Shown here: positions 12,742 through 24,518 of the stretch, piece after piece
How the letters are laid out: the number at the start of each line of letters is the position of its first letter
How positions within the stretch are numbered: the first letter of the stretch is position 1
The notes under the pieces: model-generated
The model's database searches: none
What the model was told of the DNA's origin: nothing
Seen by the model: the letters and a program-made list of their open reading frames with translations, nothing else
DNA from: Thuidium tamariscinum
Lineage: Eukaryota; Streptophyta; Bryopsida; Hypnales; Thuidiaceae
NCBI GenBank assembly: GCA_947034885.2
Contig: OX344751.2
Location: 15,376,001 to 15,440,000, forward strand
Length of the DNA stretch: 64,000 nucleotides
Direction of reading: 5' to 3'
Program-made: the position numbers and the translations under genes

Positions 12742-15298
12742 TTAAATTATTATTTTTTTGTTTCAGCTTTACAATTTACTACAATAAACTTTTTTGGCAA
12801 GTGCCTAACCTTCACTTGGATGGATTTGGCAAAATAATTTGAATAAAACTCTAAATTTCCTATATTCTTGTCACAAAGGTTTTTTCTAGGTTTGTTTTCT
12901 ATAATAGATTATCATTAGCCATAAACAAATATAGCACAAGGAAAAAGCTATATTAGCCGTGACTAAACTAATGAAGAACATAGTCATTAGAGAACATTTG
13001 AGGGCAAGGGAGGGCCATTTCAAGGTTGTTCCCTTGCTTGTTCCTTGTGTTGTCCTGAAACAGTAAATTAGCCCACAATGACTGAATTTTTGAATTTTTG
13101 GAAAAAAACTTTTAATTATTTTTTTCAAAAATTTCAAGGAACTGAAAACTAAATTAAAAAATTATTTTTTTTAAAGGAAAAAAAACATTAAAAATATAAT
13201 TTTAAAATAATTTAAATTTTTAAAAATATTATTTTCCAGCATGACAATGTCTAAACTACATCAAACTGTTGATGTGGCACATTCCCACAATTCAAGAACT
13301 CAAAAGAACTTGTGATCTCCCATTGCCCTCAAATATCCTCTAATAGATGAGGAAATGAAAGTATGTTGGAGTTGGAGACAATGCAAGAAATGAATGGTTA
13401 AATAATTTGGGCAGTTTTGATTTGAGCATAAAACTTGGTTTTGAAGGGGTAGAATCATTTCTTTTTTAATACATGTAGCATGGCCACAAATCTAAAGAAA
13501 AAAAATTTCCACACCCTTATTGTAACCAAAAACAATAAGGCAACTCAAGGAGAGACCAACATTTGAAATGAGATTTTTAAAATGATGAAGATGATCAAAA
13601 TTGAATCCTTCTATTCATATTGAACCCCCTCCCCTCCTCCAAAAAAATTGGCATCTTTCAATGATGTAGTTGGCTAATCTAAAATAACAGTAAATTCTAA
13701 TTTGGTATACCAAAGAATCTTTAATCTCTACTTCTATCATTTAGCTTTGATGCACCATATTAGTAATTAGAAAGTCCTCTTGTAGCTTACGGTGAATAAC
13801 CATGAAAGGGTGAAGCCTACTATCATGTACTCTACCTCAATAATGTTGATTATGTAGTTTGTTTTGATTCATTACTAAATAATTAAATATGAGCAACAAT
13901 GGATTTTTTATTTTCATTTTTTTAAAGGTGAAATCATATGCCTTCTACAAGTCAATGTAAGGTTTTTAAATGATTTTGCAAAAATTTGGAGTTCCTAAAT
14001 TTTTTTCAAAATGATGAAGTAAAGAAATTTTCTATCAAATAGAAAATTTGCTTAAATATATGGAATTTTCACCAAACTTAGAGGGTATATTATAGATTAT
14101 TATAGTGAAAACAAAATTTCTCCATATTTAAAATAGAAACCAAATGTAATAACTTGGACTTAGATTCATATTATATAATTTATGTGGCTAAAATTCAAAT
14201 CATGAACAAAGAAGTTGTATTTTGAAATACTCCAAGACATAGTAATTAGTGGATTAGCAAGGAAGGGGGGATTATGTAGAATAGTCAATAATTCTACTAT
14301 CAATTTTTATTTCCTTCTATTGTAGATGCTTTGGTATAACCAATTCTCCCCTTTTAAAATAATTAGGTGAAATTTTATCTTAGTTCCATCTAAGTAGCAA
14401 TTCTAAAGTTATTGAGAGGACACAAATCAACTTCGATGTCAAGCTTAAGTTTGCAACATTTTGCATGTAATGTTGGCAATTCAACAATAACACATTAGAT
14501 ATGGCTCTTGTTATGAATAGGCTTGATAGTATTTTTTACAAGGAATTCACGAGTTTGTGTATACTTTGTTCTTAGTGCACAAACAAAAGTTGACTTGAAT
14601 GAGACAATTCTAAATTAATGATGTGTACTAGACTTAAATAACTTCATTTAGATGAAAAATGCATTGGTGTTAAACAACTTCATTAAGATGATAAATGTGC
14701 AAGAATTAGAGAACGCCATAAGAAAGATAAATGCATTGGAGTTTAAAGTGACATTTCAAATTGCAACTACATCAATTCTTAATTCTCAAAGTATTGCTTC
14801 AAAAATACTTTGGAATGGAATGTGTACAAAAAAATAGTGCAAATTTTTCTTGCAATTGCTCTTTGAAGAAATTTGGTCAATTGTTTTGGCTTGATTTCTA
14901 TGGTTTCAACATGTAGTATTATTCATGCATGTTAATTCTCATTCTATTTCCATAAATATAATTTGTAAGTAACTATTAGGTTGGATGTGTTTCCTATAAA
15001 GTTCACATATTCTATATTCATACAAATCTTCCAAAAATGAAATTTTTATGTTACATTTCAAAAAATGCTATAAAATTGTAGGAACACATACACCTAATGT
15101 GGAATAAATATATAGAATCAATGATACTATTGGAAGTTACTAAATAGGGACCCATTTTTATAGTTCCAATGGCTTTTTAAGTAGTTTCCATCATCAAGAT
15201 GGAATTTGCATTTGAAGATCTTATCATCTAAGCATGAAACACTAAAAACTATATTGTCAATACTAAAAAATATATTATCAATAATTGAATAGTATATA
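12742..15298. other. Intergenic, nothing recognised
   Basis: AT-rich DNA without recognisable exons, RNA genes or element ends. Open frames at 12886-13137 and 14652-14837 have no recognisable residues and AT-driven composition. Confidence 0.5.
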
Positions 15299-16085
15299 GG
15301 GGTGATTGCAAGAAACACTTGTCCTTTTTTTGTCCCCTTGACCTTTACTAGGCAATTTTTTGCTCATAATTTTTTTAATATTTTTTTTGTTTGACTTGAA
15401 ATTTGGAATGAAGGTGTGTACAAAAGTTTTAATTTTGTTGCGTTATTTTTTCAATTTAAAAAAAAATATTTTACTATTTTAAAATTGCCCTTAATTGGGT
15501 GTCTACCTTGGCCATTTGGGGGGATTTTAGTCCTATTTTTTATCCAAAAATGCAAATTTTGATTTGAAAATTGGCAGGATTTTAGTCCTATTTTTTTATC
15601 CAAAAATGCAAATTTTGATTTGAAAATTGGCATGCAAGGACCTCTACTAAAGTTACATAAGTCCATAAGATATTTTTTGAAAATATTATACTATCCAACT
15701 TCCACATGTGCTCAAAGTATACTACCTTTGCGCAAGTGTAGAGAATACAATTTATTTTTTCCAAAGATGAAAATTGTTGGAGAGGAGCATCTTTAAGTTA
15801 GGAAAAATAGAATTTTGAATTTTATATTTTTGAATTTTTTTACTATTTTTTAAAAATCAAAGAAAAAAGTGTCTATTTTCATTGTATTTTCCATTGTCCT
15901 TTTTTGTGCATGATTTTTAGAGGTAAATTTTCTTAGGTCTAAATTTTAAGAGATATAATATTTTCATTGCTCTTCTAATTATTCATATTTTATTTAATTT
16001 AAAAAAATATATTCCAAAAAGTCACAAGACTTGTGGAAATAGGTCATTTTGAAGCAAAATTGGTAGGTGTTTCTTGCAACAACCC
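15299..16085. repeat. Repeat family R, copy 2 (787 bp)
   Basis: Left end GGGGTGATTGCAAGAAACAC, right end GTGTTTCTTGCAACAACCC. Same orientation as the copy at 5573. It holds an internal 55-bp tandem duplication (15522-15576 and 15577-15632, starting GGATTTTAGTCCTATTTTTT). Non-coding. Confidence 0.65.
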
Positions 16086-16324
16086 GTAGATAAATTAAAT
16101 ATAATAGAAGGATCCCAACTACGCGCCTAGCCTATTATAAACTATAAAAGCTTGTATATCCCAATCTCCTAAATCTGAAAAGTAAGAACTTTTATTTATG
16201 TAAAATTATAGTTTAATAATACTCTCTAAAATCCCAAATGACTAAATCTAAAGTTTCTTGTATTTAACTTCATTTGATTTATAATATGTAATACTTTAAG
16301 ATTCCAATTCCTTGTGATTACCTC

Positions 16325-16830
16325 TTGAAGGACATGATTATGACCATGGACATCATCCCTTTTGGCATAGTGTGAATAGTAGGTTTAAAAAATTCTAAAA
16401 GCACTCATTATAAGTCAAACTAAGGTAGGTACACCCAAAAGCGCCAGTTTCTCTACTGTGCCTAGTTCCTGTTATTATGTTGTTCAAATTTTTTTACAGT
16501 CTTGTTGGTGAGTGAAAGCATGTTCCAATGCACCAAAGAACAGTGGATTTGGATACCGTATGCAAAAGTTATTAACAGTCAAAGTGTGTTTCTGAAAGCG
16601 CCATCTACAGTCTGGGTACATGACTGATTTTGAAAATCTATGCACGTTGTACAGAGCGCTTTAAGGTCAGGAGCCATTTTGGGTGTACCTACCTTACTAT
16701 ACAAGACATTTCCTTTCCACACAAGAGTTGGAGGGTGAATAGTTGCACTTCTGTCCAACATAGAGGGATTCACTATCATTTGTTGACCAAAAAATGTCTT
16801 CAGCATTGTTTGTGGGTTAAAGAGATTCTT
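16325..16830. repeat. Repeat family T, copy 3, split by a MITE
   Basis: Left part (to 16420) carries ATCATCCCTTTTGGCATAG and CATTATAAGTCAAAC. The right part (from 16697) carries TATACAAGACATTTCCTTTC, GGTGAATAGTTGCACTTCTG and CACTATCATTTGTTGACC. Joined across the MITE, this matches the uninterrupted copy near 62090 (CCAAACTATTGTACAAGACC), giving an empty-site comparison for the inserted MITE. Confidence 0.6.
16421..16696. mobile_element. TA-flanked MITE, copy 1 (276 bp incl. TA)
   Basis: Perfect terminal inverted repeats: AGGTAGGTACACCCAAAA at the left and its complement at the right, with TA on both outer sides. The interior holds GAAAGCGCCATCTACAG and GGATACCGTATGCAAAAG, shared with copies at 37552 and 53437. 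The copy at 37552 is in the opposite orientation. The TA duplication suggests Tc1/mariner-type mobilisation, but the ends are not the classical Stowaway consensus. No coding capacity. Confidence 0.8.
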
Positions 16831-17280
16831 CTTTTAGTTTGAAAGGAGATGCTCTAGCAATGCAAATAAACTCACACGGTTTCCCACAAAATGATTTTCT
16901 GACTGATAAAAGGTACTGACTGATTCAATTCTTCCAAGGCACTTGCATTGCATCGCCCATGGGTTCTCAGCTTTCGGTTCTAAGTCATGAATTTGTGTGG
17001 GAAGATCATGGCGTGCAAGCATTACTAGTAGAATGCTTCTGTAGCTTTACTAGAAAGGAGAATATAGCACGTATCAATAATTAGAGATCCACAAAGCTGT
17101 AGACCTCTAGTTCATTCGAATTCAGTGTCTCGCTATACAAATACTTCTAATCTTGAAAATGCCAGTGCATAGAGGATCAGGCAAAATTCAATATTGGAGA
17201 ACTGTAATTTCTCTACCTCGATCAAATCCAGACTGAAATCTGGGGACATAATCCAAAAATGTGATTTGTGGGAATCAACG

Positions 17281-19998
17281 CTACAAAATTTCTGAAAGAA
17301 TTCTCTGACATTTTTCACTTAAAATTTTGATTGCCTCTGTGAAAAGAACCTCAGGTCGTAAAGCTCCAGTGGACTCAATGGAAACTGCACGCACAGTACA
17401 CACAAATGACACGTTATGAGACTGCTCACTGTCATAATGAAGCACTGCCAAATCGCTGTCAAGTTTTCAAGTAAACGACAAGGATTTCAGATTAAATTCT
17501 TCGAAGAATATGGTTCTACCAAAAATCATAGCGCATAATTGCTCATAAGCCTAGGAACACATATTCCACACAGAAAGTGTTCACCAGAACTTCAGGCTAG
17601 TAAACAAAAAACTTGAACATGGGTTAGACAAACTGTATGGGAAGGGTACCTTAAAGTCAAAACTGACAAGTGTAAAGAGAAAAAGAAGACTAGAGTAGAA
17701 ACCGATGCACATAGTCCTCGAATTCAGCGATTGAAAACACAAGTCCAGCCATTGTTAATCCAATTTTCAATTCTCAGGAAACAACTCACATATGAAATGG
17801 TCTTTCACTCGAGTCAACTGCACCCGCCTATCCCAACCATCTCCCCTTACACATTCTCGACACAGCGTACAGTTCCTTGGCCTTACCACCCTCGCCTTCT
17901 TAACTGCAAAAACGAAGGACAAGTCCCCAAATGCCACCTTAGCACTTGAAATAAACACCAACATGAATGAGAGCAGATCAAAGCGTCACGAAGAAAAAGA
18001 TGGTAACAATCAATTGCAGTACCTGAGCCTACATCTTCAATATCAAAAACACCAACAGGACATTTTTTAACGAGTTCCTCAGCAAGATTTCCTCGTACGT
18101 CTTCCATCAGATTTACCTGTATGGTCAAAATACTAAGAAAATCAGGAAAAAAATTATAATAATAATAGGAAGACCACAGAGCAAACACTACAACATGTAG
18201 AATGACGAGGAGCAGGACGTAGAAGTGATCAATGAGAAAACTAGAGTGAGGGAGTGATTGAACGAAGGCAGTAAAAGTCCGACGGACTACCTCTGGAAGC
18301 ATCCTGTACCGGGCAGTTGCAACAGGTGACCACTTTGCATGAGTCTTACCAATACCTTTCATTGCATGCGCTTCAAGCTCTATAGCCTGTATACCAAAAC
18401 GAACCATCCAGTAAACACCAAGAGAACACTTCTACTGAATCCAGCTCGAAAGGAACGCTCTACACAATCCTGCTAAAATTGCATACAGCACCACTCACAC
18501 GAAAAGTCCTGGCTATAATTCAGTGAAGAGAATTGCTAAATGATAAATAGAAAAAAACACCACATAGAATATCACCAATCACATCTGCTCACCCTACACC
18601 GCTGGCACCACCGTAAGCTCCTACTATGATCCTAAAGAGTAGTATTACGATGTAATAAAGTATTAGTAGTATGGAAAACCGGTTCATACCTGACCTGGCC
18701 TAAGTTTCGCCACGATAATATCAGGGTACTGACAAGAGATGCCTTCCGAAGTTATTCCAGTCAAATTTGCTTGACTTGACCCAAAAGACGTAAATTTTGT
18801 CTTCGTGTTGAAAGGCATTTCACTACCTTCAGGGAGCCATTTCATCTGATCCGACTTCACTGCAAGATAATGAAACGCAGATATACTTCAAAAATCCCGA
18901 ACAACATCAAAATCCTCGTAAGCACATCTAATAACTTGTTGGAATGCATGAAAAATGCACAATTAAATAAGAATTCGGAAGCACTACGGCGATACTGCTG
19001 AGACTGTCATCTACCTTGTACTGATCGAGGTAGTAGGAAGGACTAACGTCAGAATACGAACGGTTTTAAGAAAATGCAGACTCTACAAAGGGTTGACTTA
19101 TGCATTTCAAAATTTCACAGAATCTGTTCAGAGGTCTAACCTGAGCCATTAATAATTCGCTCCTGTTTTCGAGTGCATACCACATCGAGCTTGAAAACTA
19201 TTGTGTTTTTCTCATTGGCATTTTCCTCCTCTAAAAATATTCAAGTAAAAACATATCAGTACATCATGTCATCAACTTCCAAAAAAGACCTTCAAAAGAC
19301 AACATGCTCAAATGGACATAATGAGAGTCACGACAATTACCACTCTTATAATAAAAAAGCCGTGGGTCCGCTTTGATGGGTAGCAACCCAAGCCGGTGGG
19401 CAAGGACTTCATCCTGGATAACAGATGTATTATTTGCAATATAGACCTTCTCTATCGCCATCGTAGGGACCTGCAAATTCACAAGCAGAAGTCTTACTCA
19501 ACTTATCTCTCCACATCCACCACCATTATTAGTCTGTCGATTAACCGACCCCGATGTCACAAAGTACCGAATCTAAATCAGAAATTGACTCATTTCAACC
19601 CTGACTGCAAATAGATACTGACATGTAATCCTGATTCATAAATCCTCCTCCAACACCTCAGAAATGCTTACCAAGGCAATTCAAACTCACGCTTTAACTC
19701 ATCTAGTAGAACTGCAAAACTTCAAACCAGAAAATGGTAATACCTCAGCGATAAGTATTCTTCGAAACGCATTAGCAATTGCGGCATCGATCCCAACTAA
19801 ATCAAACTCAATATCCTCTTCGTTCAGGGAAACAATATCCACACGAAGGTTCTTGGAAAAATCTTCCAGCCGTAAACTGTTGTCTATTCCATATGCCATG
19901 TATGCCCCAGAGTACTGCACCGATTCTGTCTGTTCGAGGATAAACCTTAAATAAGTATCGTCGATTGTCAAGGGGAACATAAACAGACTACTTGTCAT
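17281..19998 (-). CDS. RPAC1: DNA-directed RNA polymerases I and III subunit RPAC1 (AC40)
   Basis: Alpha-like subunit shared by nuclear Pol I and Pol III; it pairs with AC19 to seed enzyme assembly. Exons on the minus strand: 19998-19744, 19470-19341, 19230-19141, 18859-18690, 18386-18291, 18116-18023, 17903-17790, 17384-17281, with GT-AG borders and consistent phases. Visible hallmarks: [20 protein letters not shown] (about residues 76-95), [57 protein letters not shown], the cysteine cluster CTLCREC (290-296), and the C-terminal [19 protein letters not shown]. Total about 350 aa, a little shorter than usual plant RPAC1. The 5' end is uncertain: ATG at 19998 is in frame, but its first 23 residues look unlike the family. 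Acceptor-like AGs at 19930 and 19926, just before ESVQYSGAY, suggest an unseen upstream exon instead. The rest of the frame is intact. Confidence 0.9.
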
Positions 19999-20510
19999 AA
20001 CTCAGATGGAATGCGGAGAGTTTCAAAATGATGTTGCAACTGTCCACGGCAACCACAATATCTCTAGTGCAGTGGACAACTTCTTAATGGCCTTCACTCG
20101 CAAATGTTACTCGCAAATCCTGACCGTGGGTAGATAGAAGAATCTCATAATTTGCCATCAGGACAACGTGGGATGTTGTGAGAATCATACAAGTAAGTCT
20201 CCCAAAACAACCTACCCACATTCCCACAAGAGAGATTTGCCTTTGAATGGAATACATAAACCTGACTATTCATTGCCTTTGAAAGTCACAATCATTTCAA
20301 AGAATTGCATATTGTTTAAACTGTCTCTCAACAGCTGTACCGTTCGGCGTTACAGGTACACAGAATCTACCGTTTCTTCCAATTTGTAAATGCGTTTTAG
20401 ATTGCCTTACACTTGACGTTTTCTCCCGATTCTGTCCCTAAAGACTGTTCTAAAGTTGTAAACGCGCATAGAAAGATCGAAAAACGTTAAAAGCCGTCAA
20501 TTTTTGCTTA

Positions 20511-20548
20511 AAACCCTACACCCTAAACCCTAAAACCCTAAAACCCTT
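20511..20548. promoter_or_regulatory. Telo-box cluster upstream of RPAC1
   Basis: Four near-tandem copies of AAACCCTA/AAAACCCTA. On the minus strand this is TTTTAGGGTTTTAGGG-like. Telo-boxes (AAACCCTAA) are known in promoters of plant genes for ribosome biogenesis and translation, so their presence about 0.5 kb upstream of a Pol I/III subunit gene fits. Placement as a core promoter element is inference. Confidence 0.6.
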
Positions 20549-20577
20549 TTATTCAGTGATTCTGTAACCTTCTGTCC

Positions 20578-21150
20578 TTGTCGCATCTCAATTGCAATGC
20601 CAATTCACTCGGAGGACACAGATCCTTTGCACTCGAGGTTATCGAAGAAGTCTACAATTCGCCTGAGGAAAACAAAAACTCACATAAGACGGGGCATCGG
20701 GAGCGCACACGACGCGTGTGCGCTGAAGTTCTAAGTGAGGCGGCAGCTGCGGATCTTCGGTTTCAGAAGAGGAGCCCGCCATCTCTTCAGCTCCTACCGC
20801 TCAAATGTCGACCTCCAAAATGTGTCAATCCCAGGATCGACGTTGATGAGACAGCACGAATGCAGGAATTCACAAATAACGGATGCGTGACGGTCAGGAT
20901 TGTGGAATGGTATCCTGAGCTGAGCTGGGAATCGAGAGAGGCGGAGCTAATTGCGTCTAGGGTTAGGTTTCAGCACACTTGAGAGCCCGCGCACATGCCA
21001 GTTTTACTTGGCGAGTGCCGGAGACGGCATGGAGCCTGGCGGTTTAGAGCATCGCCACCAGTACTCTCTAAAGGTCTCGGTAACAGCACAAGGTGCTTGC
21101 CGTGCATATTTAGCATCAATTGGGGCCACACCAACACCACTTTATGGTAC
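20578..21150. other. GC-richer island upstream of RPAC1, possible exon
   Basis: Composition changes sharply to GC-richer DNA with CpGs (GACGCGTGTGCGC near 20712, GACGGCATGG near 21023). The plus strand is open from about 20578 to 20982, but the frame has no ATG until deep inside it, and the encoded sequence is unrecognised. It may be a divergent gene's first exon, or simply promoter and 5' transcribed DNA. Confidence 0.4.
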
Positions 21151-21185
21151 AATTTTTGTTGTTCCTCCTATCACATTTATTTTAA

Positions 21186-22306
21186 CCCCAAATGACATTT
21201 GATTTCTGGGGTTCAAAAACATCTTTCCTTTTGAAGTGTTGTAGATCTAAATGTCACTAAGTTATAGAGATCTTAACCATACAATCTTTTAGAAAACATG
21301 TTGTAGATGATGTGTATCAAATTTGGAGTCATTTGACTGTATAGATTGCAAGTTTACAGTGTTTTAGTGTTGAAAATGAATGCTGAAATTTTCCAAAAAA
21401 CACATTTGAAGGTGAAATTTGGTTTCTAAACCTACTCAAAGGAAAAAACTTTACACAATGAAGTGATTTCAAAATAGTATGAAAACAAAACTATGGGAAA
21501 AAAATTTCACTCAATTGACTCATTGTGTCTACAAAACCGTTTTAAAATGTCAAAAAACAGCAAGAAAAGTTGGAAAAAAACACATTTAAGCCTAAATGTC
21601 CTACTAAAATGATCTTTAGTCATTCATTTCTTCTTGGATTGACATGAAATTTTAGTCACACATACTAGACTAGTATGCGCAACTTTTCCTGGAATTTTTT
21701 TTGAAGATTGAATCTTTATGAAAAAGATATAAGCCCTCGAAATTCACTATCACTACAAGAAAACAAGGGGCCACAATGACTTATCCACAATGACTTTAAC
21801 TTAACAATGACTGCAAAATGACTATTTTGTAATCATTGCAGACAAGAAATGACTTCTAGAGTCATCGTAGGCAAGTCATTTATACCTTCATTTTTTTGTA
21901 GTGTATAGTTTCAAAATGCCAAGATGTTGAACTTTGAATCGCTCCAAAACATTCAAAACAACTTGGATTGATATGAAAGTTTTATCACAATAAGTAGACT
22001 TCAAGAGGAATAAAACCATCAAATTTTACTAAAACAAACATTAGATGAAGTAGATACAAGCCCCCAAAGTTGCAGCCCTAAAATGCAGTTTGGCACAATC
22101 AAATTGAGCTATAAAGTTTGATTGGCCACCAAAACTTCATTATAACTTGAATTGATTTGAAAATTTTATCACACAAACTAGAAGAGATTGTGCAACTTTT
22201 ACAATAAGTTTCATTGAATTTGGACCTTGGATGCAAAAGTTACAGCACTTTGAATTGGACTTGAAACTCTGTGAGGACACTTTCTGTCCTCTTTGTCATT
22301 TTGGGG
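21186..22306. mobile_element. TTAA-flanked element, complete (1121 bp)
   Basis: TTAA at 21182-21185 and 22307-22310. The ends are inverted repeats: CCCCAAATGACATTT at the left, and the complement of the right end reads CCCCAAAATGACAAAG. It contains a CACTA MITE insertion (21751-21903) and three diverged internal repeats of a segment like GATTGATATGAAAGTTTTAT. The ~550 bp on the left recurs reversed at 23918-24495. No transposase frame. Confidence 0.6.
21751..21903. mobile_element. CACTA-type MITE (153 bp)
   Basis: Ends CACTACAAGAAAACAAGG and TTTTTTTGTAGTG, with a 3-bp target duplication TAT at 21748-21750 and 21904-21906. The inverted relative of the host repeat (about 23950) lacks it, reading straight through AAAATTCACTACACTCC. 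That gives an empty site. The internal TCCACAATGACTT is repeated. Non-coding. Confidence 0.7.
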
Positions 22307-22310
22307 TTAA

Positions 22311-23917
22311 GGAAAGTCTTTATAGAGAGCAGTATTACACTCATGCTAAGTTGGTCAATATAGATTGTGGCCACAATGAATGTTGATGTCAATGCAAAGG
22401 GAAGTTTTGGGGGAGAGAAATAAGAAAATAACTCATTTTAGGTTGTAGAGAAGTAACTATATTTTTCTTTTTAGTAGGTGAGCTTTTTAATTCATTACAT
22501 TAATGAAGCAACTACATATGAAAGATATATTTTATTTCATTTTCGAAGATATAGTGGTCATATGTTTAATGCAAATTTTAAAAATTCATAGATTATGATA
22601 TTTTTTAATCACTAAGAATTTTTAAAGGAAAACACTGATTGTTCACAATGCACGTCATATTCTTAGAAGGGTGACATTTTGGAACCAATCTTTCACAATG
22701 CACCCCTTATAAGATAGAGAAAATCCTAACCAAAAATTAATGAATGAATATATATACAAGAGTGTAAGATTAAATAAGAATTCATATAAATAATAAACTT
22801 GAAATTTCTCAACAACTATGATATTTTTGGAGTTTGAATCCAACTATATGTATGAAATTCTAATTCCAAAATGATATGGAAATTGAAGTTGTACTACAAT
22901 ATTCATTACTATCATATACCTACAAAGTGAAATTTTCACATTTTTTGAAATAATTTTCTATTTGATGCATGATTTTTTTTCACTTTTCTTCAAAAATTCT
23001 CATGAAAATCAATTCTCTCTGAAAAAATCTAAAAACTTTTGTGAAGTACAAAAGACATGTAATTTCATATTTGAAAAAGAAATATAAAATCTTTCATACA
23101 AATCTAGTTCAAAAATGTCAACAAACTAAGTAATAGGTAATGAGATTTTGAAATAGTAGTCATAGCAGGTTTGTCCCTTAAAGGCTAGGCACTAGAGATT
23201 GTTAGAAGATGTCATAGATATATACGCATATAGGTGACAAACCCGACATTGTTGTTCTTGCAAGTTGCATTTGCGCACTGTGCAATGAAGAATCATGCAA
23301 GATTTATCAATAAAATTAAAATATGAATTATCTTCTAGTGAAAATTAATGTAGCCATTGTTCATAGCCCAAGTTTTTCGACACTAACCATCCTAACATTT
23401 GAGGGTTAAGCCAATGATTCATAGAATAACCAATCGGATGATTTCCATGGTCACTAGCCCTTTTAAAGGATTACTCCATCTAATCCATTTAAGATTGTAT
23501 ATTGCCTCTATGGCTTCCTAAGCTTTAAGATATAATTTTTTGAAGATAACTCCTTGCATTGACTTTAGTTATATTGTCATGGCTAAGATTGGTTGAAGTT
23601 TATATTCTATAGTAATATCTGAGGGACATCCAATTGCAATCATCTCAAACGTGAATTTCTTATAGTAATCGTTTGGTCAATGTTGTGCTAAGAGGAGAAC
23701 ACTTTAGAAATACACAGGGGATCTAGTTGCAATTAGAATTAGTATCCTAGAGATTCAAATCAAATATTTTAGTCATTGGATCTTCAAGTCTCATAATCTT
23801 CAGTTCTTCAATACTTTAAACCACTTCCCATTGGCCTATCTTGTAGTGGCTTTAAAGGATCAAGATTTTGAATAAATGATAAAAAAACTACATCCACCAG
23901 ATGGATAAAACAGAATG
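22311..23917. other. Intergenic, nothing recognised
   Basis: AT-rich, no exon-like stretch or element ends identified between the complete TTAA element and its inverted partial relative. Confidence 0.5.
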
Positions 23918-24495
23918 TTTGGAAGCAATTTGAAGTTCAAAATCTTGCCATTTTTGGAGTGTAGTGAATTTTGGCAACTTATAACTTCTTTTAACATGGT
24001 CCATTTAGAACAATTTTTGTTGGAAAAGTTGAACATATTAGTCTAATTTTTGTGGTTCAAATTTCATATCAATCCAAGAACTAATGAGTGACTAGGAAGC
24101 ATTTTAGTAAAGAGAGGTTCAGTTGAAGATGTGATTTCTTGCTAATTTTTTCATTGTTTTTTGACATTTCAAAACAATTTTGCAAACACAATGAGTCAAT
24201 TTAATGATATTTTTTTCACCAAAGCGTTTTTCTTTTCTTTCTAAATCATTTTGTAGCTTAAAGTTTTTTCATTTGAGTAGGTTTAGAAATCAAATTTCAC
24301 CTCTAAATGTGTTTTTAAGAAAATTTTAGCATCTTTTTTGAACACTAAAACAATATAATCTTTCAATCTATATGGTCAAATGAGTCCAAATTTGATCTAC
24401 AACATCTTTAACATGCACATTACAAGATTGTATAGTTTAGATCTTCATACGTTACTCATATTTAGACTTATAACACTTGGAAAGTAGGGTTGTTT
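23918..24495. repeat. Inverted partial copy of the element at 21186-22306
   Basis: Reverse complement of roughly 21205-21950 without the CACTA MITE: shared landmarks are GAGTAGGTTTAGAAATCAAATT, CAAATGAGTCCAAATTTGAT and CATATCAATCCAAGAACTAA. The TTAA terminus on its right side is not preserved. With the left copy it forms an inverted pair about 2.2 kb apart. Confidence 0.65.
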
Positions 24496-24518
24496 CCTGA
24501 CATGGTTGGGGCTTGGCT

